Shown here piece after piece: positions 1-5,396 of a stretch of 5,456 nt of DNA. Position numbers and translations under genes: made by a program. Under the pieces are notes generated by a model that was given only the letters and a program-made list of their open reading frames with translations, made no database searches and was not told where the DNA came from. The stretch's first letter is position 1, and each line of letters starts with the position of its first letter. Origin of the DNA: an uncultured Prevotella sp. (lineage in GTDB: Bacteria; Bacteroidota; Bacteroidia; Bacteroidales; Bacteroidaceae); NCBI GenBank assembly GCA_900556795.1, contig USQD01000151.1, positions 1-5,456 of the forward strand. The letters are read 5' to 3'.

Positions 1-60
1 GAAGACGGCATACGAGATTCCGAAACGTGACTGGAGTTCAGACGTGTGCTCTTCCGATCT
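1..60. other. Illumina P7/TruSeq adapter left in the assembly (not genomic)
   Basis: Bases 1-18 match the P7 flow-cell sequence lacking its first six bases (CAAGCA). Bases 19-26 (TCCGAAAC) sit in the i7 index position. Bases 27-60 match the TruSeq read-2 primer site, ending in the familiar GCTCTTCCGATCT. Read in reverse the index is GTTTCGGA, which from memory fits TruSeq index 21. The match is end to end, so this is library adapter joined to the contig end and should be trimmed. Nothing biological should be inferred from it. Confidence 0.98.
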
Positions 61-347
61 GGTTAAAGAAATTAAAATTGCTCCATTTCGTCTATAATTT
101 GCCACGTTGAGTTTGCAAATATTCGTTGCTGTTCTTTATCCGGAAGTCACATCTTTCTACGAAATTCCACCTATTTAATATATACTGTAACTGAACTTTC
201 GCATGTAAGCTCCACACGCCCTTTCAGCCCGTTTCAACCGTACAGTTAGAAAAAAGTTGCCCAAACATTTTGTAGTTTCCGCGATTTGTACTATCTTTGC
301 AACAATTTAGGCAAGATTAAAGACAACAGAATAAAATACTACGACTT
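61..347. other. Non-coding region upstream of upp
   Basis: No convincing reading frame lies here. All + frames stop early (short tails end at about 97 and 110), and the minus-strand ATGs open frames of fewer than ten codons. The stretch is AT-rich and holds the upp promoter at its right end. The word at 230-243 (CGTTTCAACCGTAC) recurs inverted at 5342-5355. ATTTCGTC followed by TATAA at 85-97 recurs inverted, with one inserted base, at 5318-5331. Because the adapter abuts base 61, whatever lies further upstream is missing. Confidence 0.6.
269..299 (+). promoter_or_regulatory. Bacteroidota-type promoter of upp
   Basis: TTTG at 269-272 is followed after exactly 19 bases by TATCTTTG at 292-299. 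This fits the primary Bacteroidota sigma factor consensus (-33 TTTG, 19-21 base spacer, -7 TAnnTTTG). Transcription would begin at about 305, giving an untranslated leader of roughly 40 bases before the upp ATG. The leader has no Shine-Dalgarno sequence, which is normal in this phylum. Confidence 0.75.
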
Positions 348-1007
348 ATGAAAATAAATAATCTAAGCGAGCACAATTGCATCATCAACCGCTACCTGGC
401 AGAGATGCGCGACTGTGATTATCAAAAGAACCGACTCCTCTTCCGCAACAACATCAAGAGAATCGGTGAGTATGAGGCTTTCGAGATTTCAAAGACTCTG
501 AATTACGAGAACAGAGACGTGACTACCCCGCTCGGTGTAGCCCAGGTTAATTTCCCTACAGACAAGATTGTCATCGGTACTATTTTCCGTGCCGGACTTC
601 CTTTCCACGAGGGTTTCCTCAACATCTTCGACCATTCAGGCAATGCCTTTGTGAGCGCCTACCGCGAATATACCAATAAGGAGCATACCGAGATTGGCGT
701 CCATATCGAGTATCTGGCTACTCCAGACCTTACCGGCAAGACGCTCATCATCGCCGACCCTATGCTGGCTACAGGTATCAGCATGGAGATGGGTATGAAG
801 GCGTTCCTTACCAAGGGCACCCCTAAGCATATCCACGTGGCTTGCGTCCTTGCCGCTCCAGAAGGAATCGAGCATGTCAAGAAGACCTTCCCTGAGGATA
901 AGACAACCATCTGGTGTGCATCTATCGATGAAGGACTGAACGAGCATAAATACATCGTACCAGGCTTCGGTGATGCGGGCGACCTCTGCTACGGAAGCAA
1001 GCTCTAA
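348..1007 (+). CDS. upp: Uracil phosphoribosyltransferase
   Basis: Cytosolic pyrimidine-salvage enzyme that makes UMP and pyrophosphate from uracil and PRPP. The 219-residue length is close to the family's usual 205-220. The PRPP-binding loop is seen as IIADPMLATGIS at residues 134-145, a close relative of the DPMLATGGS signature. The C-terminal uracil-binding segment is YIVPGFGDAGDLCYG at 202-216, matching the family's YIVPGLGDAGDRxFG. An earlier RAGLPFHEGFL stretch at 81-91 corresponds to the family's RAGLGMVDGML and is more divergent. The start is the first ATG after a well-placed promoter; the A-rich leader lacks a Shine-Dalgarno site. The gene is monocistronic, with a terminator six bases after its stop, and is convergent with the nucleoside kinase downstream. 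Base 1007 completes TAA. No truncation or frameshift is visible. Other phosphoribosyltransferases are unlikely given both motifs. Confidence 0.95.
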   Translation: MKINNLSEHNCIINRYLAEMRDCDYQKNRLLFRNNIKRIGEYEAFEISKTLNYENRDVTTPLGVAQVNFPTDKIVIGTIFRAGLPFHEGFLNIFDHSGNAFVSAYREYTNKEHTEIGVHIEYLATPDLTGKTLIIADPMLATGISMEMGMKAFLTKGTPKHIHVACVLAAPEGIEHVKKTFPEDKTTIWCASIDEGLNEHKYIVPGFGDAGDLCYGSKL

Positions 1008-1012
1008 AGCGA

Positions 1013-1045
1013 AAAGTGGCTGTATAGAAAGCCACTTTCCTTTTT
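1013..1045 (+). terminator. Rho-independent terminator of upp
   Basis: A perfect 9-bp stem, AAAGTGGCT (1013-1021) with AGCCACTTT (1030-1038), encloses an 8-base loop and is followed by CC and five Ts (1041-1045). It begins six bases after the upp stop codon. The first member of the GTGAAGA/TCTTCAC repeat array starts directly after the T-tract. Confidence 0.9.
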
Positions 1046-1101
1046 ACTCTTCACTCTTCACACTTTGATACTAAATTCTTAACTATCAACACGTTAAGTG
1101 C

Positions 1102-1127
1102 GTGAAGAGTCAGGCTTCACTCTTCAC
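1102..1127. repeat. Hairpin repeat, copy 1
   Basis: GTGAAGAGT (1102-1110) pairs with ACTCTTCAC (1119-1127) around an 8-base loop. The outer 12 left bases and 8 right bases are identical to those of the hairpin at 1289-1314; only the six bases between differ. Confidence 0.75.
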
Positions 1128-1158
1128 CACTCTTCACCACTCTTCACCACTCTTCACC
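1121..1158. repeat. 10-bp tandem repeat TCTTCACCAC, 3.8 copies
   Basis: Three perfect units at 1121, 1131 and 1141 are followed by a partial fourth (TCTTCACC, 1151-1158). Perfect identity suggests recent slippage, so copy number may vary between strains. The last 20 bases are complementary to 1278-1297. Confidence 0.9.
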
Positions 1159-1191
1159 TTATCACGAGATCCAGCCACCATTGAAGACAGA

Positions 1192-1234
1192 AGCTGGTCA
1201 CAATAGATGGCAAGAGTTGGTCACAATAGATGAC
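1192..1234. repeat. Pair of 20-bp direct repeats, 23-bp period
   Basis: The motif AGyTGGTCACAATAGATGrC is present at 1192-1211 and 1215-1234, with 18 of 20 positions identical and a 15-base perfect core (1195-1209 and 1218-1232). The pair lies in the centre of the GTGAAGA array, inside its inverted arms. It could be a pair of protein-binding sites or the remnant end of a mobile element with repeated terminal sites. Nothing here decides between them. Confidence 0.8.
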
Positions 1235-1288
1235 TAAACATGGTTTCAAAATAATTTTGCGCTCACAAAGAAAGCCAGGTGAAGAGTG

Positions 1289-1314
1289 GTGAAGAGTCAG
1301 CTCCGACTCTTCAC
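1289..1314. repeat. Hairpin repeat, copy 2
   Basis: GTGAAGAGTC (1289-1298) pairs with GACTCTTCAC (1305-1314) over a 6-base loop. It is the direct-repeat partner of 1102-1127, starting 187 bases later, with the same arms and a different centre. Confidence 0.75.
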
Positions 1315-1388
1315 ACCCTATACCAATTGTATATCAACCACTTACACCCAAGATGTGAAGAGTGAAGAGTGAAAGCGAGAGTAGCGTT

Positions 1389-1397
1389 TTATCCACA
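1389..1397 (+). promoter_or_regulatory. Single DnaA-box match
   Basis: TTATCCACA is a perfect match to the strongest bacterial DnaA-box consensus. It stands alone: I see no cluster of boxes and no origin-type AT-rich unwinding element with its usual gene neighbours. It is probably a chance match or an isolated binding site. Confidence 0.3.
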
Positions 1398-1443
1398 GGA
1401 ATACGATGCGGCAACGCTTGCCTTCAATATTTCCTCACGACAT

Positions 1444-1510
1444 AAAAAATTACGCCCGGCAATGGCACAATATTGCCCCAGCCGAGGGCAATATTGTGCC
1501 ATAACCAGGC
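1444..1510 (-). terminator. Long-stem terminator of the nucleoside kinase
   Basis: A perfect 17-bp inverted repeat (1462-1478 with 1486-1502) surrounds a 7-base loop. It is extended by a 2x2 internal loop and GCCcGG (1454-1459) against CCaGGC (1505-1510). Read on the minus strand, the base of the stem is followed by GTAA and six Ts (1449-1444). It lies about 60 bases past the kinase stop, so it fits as that gene's terminator, although the stem is much longer than usual and the U-tract is four bases away. It might also slow transcripts coming from upp. Each arm contains the self-complementary CAATATTG, so the DNA could also serve as a protein-binding palindrome. Confidence 0.6.
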
Positions 1511-1569
1511 AAAAAGTGGAATGAGGCTTACTTCATTTCGCAAAGACGCCCTTTCCTTTCTCCATCCTC

Positions 1570-3237
1570 CTAATAATGGAAAGAACTTCCGCCTAGAAAT
1601 TCTCGCAATAGGGAAGTTGGAGGCAGATTATTGTAAGGGATTCCCTTGAAATACTTCAGGAATTTCAGCAGTCTGTAAGCTTCCGCATATTCCTCGCAGT
1701 TTTCCGGAACCTGCTGCAGCAATGGTTCTGCCTGCATCTTGAGCACGGACAGCTCATAGAGCATCGCCGTATTCAGCATCGCATCGGCATTCTCCTGGAA
1801 CGGGAATATCCATTTGTTCTCGCCAGCTCTTACCGATGGCCAGCGGTGAATGGTCTCCTGAGCCGATACACCTCTATATTTATAGTCGCGGATGATGCGG
1901 CGCAGCAGACGGTTGTCGGTTGTCGGGATATAATTATGATTATCCAGCAGGATGGTAGTCAATGCCGAAGCATACACGCGGTAAATCTGCTCTTCCGGAA
2001 TATGCGCCGTCAGCTCTGGGTTCAGGGCATGGATTCCCTCTACCACCAGCACATTGTTAGGCTCCAGCTTCAGTTTCTTTCCGCTCTTGATGCTCTTGCC
2101 TGAAGGAAAATCATATTTCGGCAAATCCACCTCCTCACCACGGAAGAGGGCATTGAACTGGTCGTTGAGCAAGTCGAGATTCAACGCATAGATGCTCTCA
2201 AAATCATATTCTCCATTCTCATCCTTCGGAGTCTTATCCCTGTCCACGAAATAATCATCAAGTGAAATCTGCAATGGCTTCAGTCCGTTTACAGCAAGCT
2301 GAATGCTCAGACGCTTGCAGGATGTAGTCTTGCCGGAAGATGAAGGACCAGCAAGAAGCACGAGCTTCACACCCTTGCGCTGGGCAATATCCTCAGCAAT
2401 CTTAGCCAGCTTCTTCTCCTGCAGTGCCTCGCTGATATTGATGATGTCGGTAGCATGACCGGCTTCGATAGCCTGATTGAAGTCGCCCACGGTTCTGATA
2501 CCCAGGATTTCCTGCCAGCGATGATGCTCCTTGAAGATGTCGAACATCTTGTCCTGCCGGGTCATCTCGCCCAGCTCGTCCGGATTCTTGAGCGAAGGAA
2601 TGCGCAGGAGCATGCCGTCATAATATTTCTCCAAGCCGAAGAGATAGAGCTGGGAGGTATTGGTGAGCAATGTTCCGTAATAGTAGTCTACGTATTCACC
2701 TATTTTATAATAGGTAGTATAGATAGAACCCGAAGTCTTGAGCAGTTTTACTTTTTCCACATCTCCCTTCTCCTGGAAGAGGGTGATGGCATCTTCCGTA
2801 GGAACGGTGAACCGGCGAATCGGCATCCGGGCATCAATAATCTCCTGCATGCGGCGGCGGATGATATTCACATCCTCATCCACAACCGGCCGACCGAGAC
2901 GGATATCCACATAGAAACCGTTGGAAACCGGAATATCTATCACCACGTCTGTTGCCGGATAGATATCCTGCACCGCCTTGCAAAGTACGAAGAAGAGGGT
3001 GCGGGTATAGGCACGGGAACCTGACGCAGTTGTCATATCCAGAAATTCTACATCCTTACTGTTATATACACGATAATGCATACCCTCAACCTTATTATTT
3101 ACCCTTGCAGAGACGGGTCCGTGGGTCATTTTGAGGTCAAATGAAGAAAAAACGTCAAAAAGTGTGCTTCCGATTTCGACTTTCTGAGTTTTTTTATTAT
3201 TTTTGCAACGGATTTGAATTACTTGTTTCATTTGCAT
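1570..3237 (-). CDS. Nucleoside (uridine-type) kinase with ThrRS-like N-terminus
   Basis: Predicted cytosolic ATP- or GTP-dependent kinase making a nucleoside monophosphate; uridine/cytidine is the likeliest substrate, by homology only. The 555 residues fall into three parts. Residues 1-68 resemble a TGS domain. Residues about 70-240 resemble the second additional domain of threonyl-tRNA synthetase, including NGFYVDI at 106-112. Residues about 290-500 form a phosphoribulokinase/uridine kinase P-loop domain with Walker A GPSSSGKTT (297-305), SLDDYF (325-330), PKYDFPSGK (373-381), VVEGIHALN (398-406) and the arginine-rich lid DNRLLRRIIRDYKYRG (441-456). The ThrRS HxxxH editing motif is absent (SRAYTR, 74-79), so tRNA editing is unlikely. 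The reading starts MQMKQ. The second ATG (3229-3231) is a good alternative start, since relatives, from memory, begin MKQ. The length is normal for the Bacteroidota family. The gene is convergent with upp and divergent from the phosphate transporter. Confidence 0.9.
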   Translation of the reverse strand: MQMKQVIQIRCKNNKKTQKVEIGSTLFDVFSSFDLKMTHGPVSARVNNKVEGMHYRVYNSKDVEFLDMTTASGSRAYTRTLFFVLCKAVQDIYPATDVVIDIPVSNGFYVDIRLGRPVVDEDVNIIRRRMQEIIDARMPIRRFTVPTEDAITLFQEKGDVEKVKLLKTSGSIYTTYYKIGEYVDYYYGTLLTNTSQLYLFGLEKYYDGMLLRIPSLKNPDELGEMTRQDKMFDIFKEHHRWQEILGIRTVGDFNQAIEAGHATDIINISEALQEKKLAKIAEDIAQRKGVKLVLLAGPSSSGKTTSCKRLSIQLAVNGLKPLQISLDDYFVDRDKTPKDENGEYDFESIYALNLDLLNDQFNALFRGEEVDLPKYDFPSGKSIKSGKKLKLEPNNVLVVEGIHALNPELTAHIPEEQIYRVYASALTTILLDNHNYIPTTDNRLLRRIIRDYKYRGVSAQETIHRWPSVRAGENKWIFPFQENADAMLNTAMLYELSVLKMQAEPLLQQVPENCEEYAEAYRLLKFLKYFKGIPYNNLPPTSLLREFLGGSSFHY

Positions 3238-3250
3238 TAAAAAGATGTTA

Positions 3251-3258
3251 CAAAGTTA
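3251..3258 (-). promoter_or_regulatory. Candidate -7 box of the nucleoside kinase
   Basis: Read on the minus strand this is TAACTTTG, an exact TAnnTTTG match, ending 13 bases before the first kinase ATG. No TTTG is found at the expected -33 distance (about 3278-3283), so support is partial. If used, the leader would be only about 7 bases to the first ATG and about 13 to the second, which favours the second start. Confidence 0.45.
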
Positions 3259-3313
3259 CACAATCTACTGCCCATCCAGCCCTTCCTAAAAGCTGTTTCG
3301 GGTCATCAACCTA

Positions 3314-3353
3314 CTCCCCGGAGAGGAGCACGCTTACAGAGCGTAAAGTTACG
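3314..3353. promoter_or_regulatory. Cluster of small palindromes between divergent genes
   Basis: Three short symmetric words sit side by side: CTCC-CC-GGAG (3314-3323), CGCT-tacag-AGCG (3331-3343) and CGTAA-AG-TTACG (3342-3353). They lie in the 165-base spacer between the kinase and transporter starts, where an operator could act on either gene. The evidence is symmetry and position only; no regulator can be named. Confidence 0.3.
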
Positions 3354-3402
3354 AAGAAATTCGGATACTTCTTGTTTTTGACAACATTAATTAAGTTATA
3401 AT

Positions 3403-5112
3403 ATGTCTATTTGGATATTTTTCAGGCTTATTGGAGCACTCGCCCTACTTATGTTTGGTATGAAGACCATGAGCGACAGTTTGCAGAAGATGGCTGGACC
3501 TCAGCTCCGCCATGTGTTAGGAACGATGACCACCAATCGTGTGACGGGCATCCTCTCGGGTACGCTCATCACGGCTGCGGTGCAGTCTTCTACGGCTACA
3601 ACGGTGATGACGGTATCATTCGTCAACGCAGGTCTCCTTACCCTCGCCCAGGCTATTTCGGTCATCATGGGTGCCAATATCGGAACCACGCTTACCGCCT
3701 GGATCATGAGTGCCGGCTTCTCGTTCAATATCACCGACTTTGTATGGCCTGCATTCTTCATTGCCATTATCCTGATTCACAGTAAGAAGCGCAAGATTAT
3801 CGGCGACTTCATCTTTGGTATATCCTTTATGTTCCTTGGTTTGGGTACTCTTCGCCAAACCGGTATTGATATGGACCTGGCTCATAACCAGCCAGTTCTT
3901 GATTTCTTCGCAAGTTTTGATCCTCACAGTTTCCAGACTACCATCACCTTCCTGCTCATTGGTAGTATACTGACCATGTGCGTACAGAGTTCAGCAGCCG
4001 TCATGGCGATTACGATGATTCTCTGTTCTACCGGCGTATTGCCTATCTATCAGGGCATTGCGCTCGTAATGGGTGAGAACATCGGTACCACTGTAACTTC
4101 CAACGTGGCAGCACTTACCGCCAATACGCAGGCTCGAAGAGCGGCGATGGGGCACATGGTGTTCAACATCTTCGGTGTGCTGTGGATACTCTGCGTGTTC
4201 CGTCCGTTCATCCATCTAGTCTGCGGATGGGTAGGCTATGACGACATGATGGAGAAGAGCGATCCTCATTTCGTTGCCAACGCAGCCAAGCTCTCCTTCG
4301 TGCTTGCCGCCTTCCATACCACGTTCAACCTCTCCAACACCTTTATCCTGGTATGGTTTATCCCACAGATTGAGAAGCTGGTATGCAAGATTATCCGTCC
4401 TAAGAAGAATGCCGACGAGGACGACTTCCGTCTGCGTTTCATCCAGAGCGGTATCATGAAGACTCCGGAAATCTCTGTACTGGAGGCTCAGAAGGAAATC
4501 CACTGTTTCGCCGAGCGCATCCAGCGCATGTTCGGTATGGTGAAGGAACTCCTGGGCGAAACCAACGAGGACAAGTTTATCAAACTCTATACCCGCATCG
4601 AGAAATACGAGGGCATCTCTGACAACATGGAGATTGAGATTGCCAAGTACCTCGACCAGGTGAGCGACTCTCATCTTTCTGACGAGACCAAGGCAAAGAT
4701 CCGCGCCATGCTCCGTGAGATTTCAGAAATCGAGAGTATCGGTGACAGCTGCTTCAACATCGCCCGCACGCTCAACCGCCGTTTCAAGGGCAAGGAAGAC
4801 TTCATCACTTCGCAGTATGAGCACATGCACCAGATGATGGAGCTTACCGACAACGCCCTCACCCAGATGAACATCACTCTCGTAGGTCATAAGGGAGACA
4901 ACGATGCCAACCTCTCTTTCAACATCGAGAACGAAATCAACAACTATCGCAATCAGTTGAAGAGCCAGAACATCAACGATGTAAACAACCATCTCTACAC
5001 CTACGCCATCGGTACCATGTACATGGATATCATCCAGGAATGCGAGAAACTCGGTGACTACGTGGTGAACGTAGTGGAGGCCCGCATGGGTGTAAGACAG
5101 CATGAGGCATAA
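3403..5112 (+). CDS. Na+/phosphate cotransporter with PhoU-like tail
   Basis: Inner-membrane protein of the Na/Pi cotransporter (NptA/YjbB-like) family, predicted to carry inorganic phosphate with sodium. The membrane half (about residues 1-330) has the family's inverted duplication. Repeat 1 has QSST at 61-64 and GANIGTT at 90-96. Repeat 2 has QSSA at 195-198 and GENIGTT at 224-230. Hydrophobic segments lie near 4-20, 48-78, 114-126, 134-150, 180-212, 250-275 and 295-320. The remaining residues, about 350-560, are soluble and helical, with two PhoU-type metal-binding signatures: EIESIGDSCFN (442-452) and ECEKLGDYVVN (546-556). The 569-residue length is typical of the fused form. The start is the ATG directly after an AT-rich stretch; no Shine-Dalgarno site and no clear promoter are visible. 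The direction of transport (uptake or efflux) cannot be read from sequence. No pst or pho genes lie in the window. Confidence 0.92.
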   Translation: MSIWIFFRLIGALALLMFGMKTMSDSLQKMAGPQLRHVLGTMTTNRVTGILSGTLITAAVQSSTATTVMTVSFVNAGLLTLAQAISVIMGANIGTTLTAWIMSAGFSFNITDFVWPAFFIAIILIHSKKRKIIGDFIFGISFMFLGLGTLRQTGIDMDLAHNQPVLDFFASFDPHSFQTTITFLLIGSILTMCVQSSAAVMAITMILCSTGVLPIYQGIALVMGENIGTTVTSNVAALTANTQARRAAMGHMVFNIFGVLWILCVFRPFIHLVCGWVGYDDMMEKSDPHFVANAAKLSFVLAAFHTTFNLSNTFILVWFIPQIEKLVCKIIRPKKNADEDDFRLRFIQSGIMKTPEISVLEAQKEIHCFAERIQRMFGMVKELLGETNEDKFIKLYTRIEKYEGISDNMEIEIAKYLDQVSDSHLSDETKAKIRAMLREISEIESIGDSCFNIARTLNRRFKGKEDFITSQYEHMHQMMELTDNALTQMNITLVGHKGDNDANLSFNIENEINNYRNQLKSQNINDVNNHLYTYAIGTMYMDIIQECEKLGDYVVNVVEARMGVRQHEA

Positions 5113-5140
5113 TACCTCTTTTATATATATCAGAAAAAGA

Positions 5141-5174
5141 GGGTGTGTCATAAGTCCATGATGCACCCTTTTTT
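5141..5174 (+). terminator. Rho-independent terminator of the phosphate transporter
   Basis: GGGTGTGTCAT (5141-5151) pairs with ATGATGCACCC (5158-5168), an 11-bp stem with two G-U pairs and a 6-base loop, followed by six Ts. It starts 28 bases after the stop codon. An A-rich run precedes it, so it could also work from the other strand. An alternative hairpin, CCTCTTTT (5115-5122) with AAAAGAGG (5135-5142), overlaps only its first two bases. Confidence 0.9.
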
Positions 5175-5276
5175 ACTTCAGTATAGTCCCCCGCACCTCA
5201 CGGAAAACGAAAAGGTGAATATTTAACGTATTTAACTTTCGATCACATCATCAGGAATCACGAAATAAGGGTTGTG

Positions 5277-5362
5277 AGGGGCGCTTTTAACCGACCCCAT
5301 AATGTGGAGAATGGAAGTTATAGGACGAAATCCATAAAGGGGTACGGTTGAAACGACTCCCT
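5277..5362. repeat. Long imperfect inverted repeat, possibly a structured RNA
   Basis: The left arm 5285-5304 pairs with the right arm 5333-5353. The first block TTTTAACCG pairs with CGGTTGAAA, including one G-U pair. A one-base bulge follows, then ACCCC with GGGGT, then TATG-type pairs with two A-A mismatches. Outside this, AGGG (5277-5280) faces CCCT (5359-5362). The total is about 18 core pairs around a 28-base loop. There is no adjacent T-tract, so it is not an ordinary terminator. It may be a repeat element or an RNA leader for a gene outside the window. Confidence 0.6.
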
Positions 5363-5369
5363 TGAACGT

Positions 5370-5396
5370 AGGGTGTGATTACATGTCATACCCTTT
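5370..5396 (+). terminator. Weak terminator-like hairpin
   Basis: AGGGTGTGA (5370-5378) pairs with TCATACCCT (5386-5394), with one G-U pair and a 7-base loop, followed by only TTTG. The stem resembles the transporter terminator at 5141 (shared GGGTGTG and closing CCC). It could end a short transcript from this region, or be a decayed copy of that hairpin. Confidence 0.35.

Larger units (their letters stand above)
1046..1374. repeat. Two-orientation GTGAAGA/TCTTCAC repeat array
   Basis: The heptamer TCTTCAC occurs at 1048, 1055, 1121, 1131, 1141, 1151 and 1308. Its complement GTGAAGA occurs at 1102, 1279, 1289, 1355 and 1362, giving twelve copies in about 330 bases. The copies are nested. ACTCTTCACTCTTCAC (1046-1061) pairs exactly with 1355-1370. 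The 20-base block 1139-1158 pairs exactly with 1278-1297. The RNA could fold into one large branched structure. Tandem units run at 7-base (outer) or 10-base (inner) periods. There is no coding potential, and the period is far too short for CRISPR. The function is unknown; a dispersed intergenic repeat or a degenerate non-autonomous element is the likeliest guess. Confidence 0.8.

Noticed and set aside
62..110. Short + strand tails that could be the end of an upstream gene
   Set aside because: Only 11-15 codons lie between the adapter and the stop, too few to recognise anything.
636..955. Minus-strand open frames inside upp
   Set aside because: They overlap a well-supported gene and show no family motifs; they are shadows.
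1252..1259. TAATTTTG, a match to the -7 promoter box on the + strand
   Set aside because: No -33 TTTG at 19-21 bases upstream and no gene to transcribe downstream; such boxes are frequent by chance in AT-rich DNA.
1046..1374. Possible CRISPR array
   Set aside because: Units are 7-10 bases, occur in both orientations and have no spacers of regular length; no cas gene is present.
2455..3024. 189-codon + strand frame inside the kinase gene
   Set aside because: It is antisense to a gene with clear P-loop kinase motifs, and its own translation has no recognisable domain.
3141..3401. 86-codon + strand frame before the transporter
   Set aside because: It covers the kinase start and the divergent spacer, shows low-complexity composition and no family similarity, and has no promoter.
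3378..3402. TTGACA (3378-3383) and TATAAT (3397-3402) looking like a sigma-70 promoter for the transporter
   Set aside because: The spacer is only 13 bases, the TATAAT touches the ATG, and Bacteroidota use a different promoter consensus. It is probably AT-rich translation-initiation sequence.
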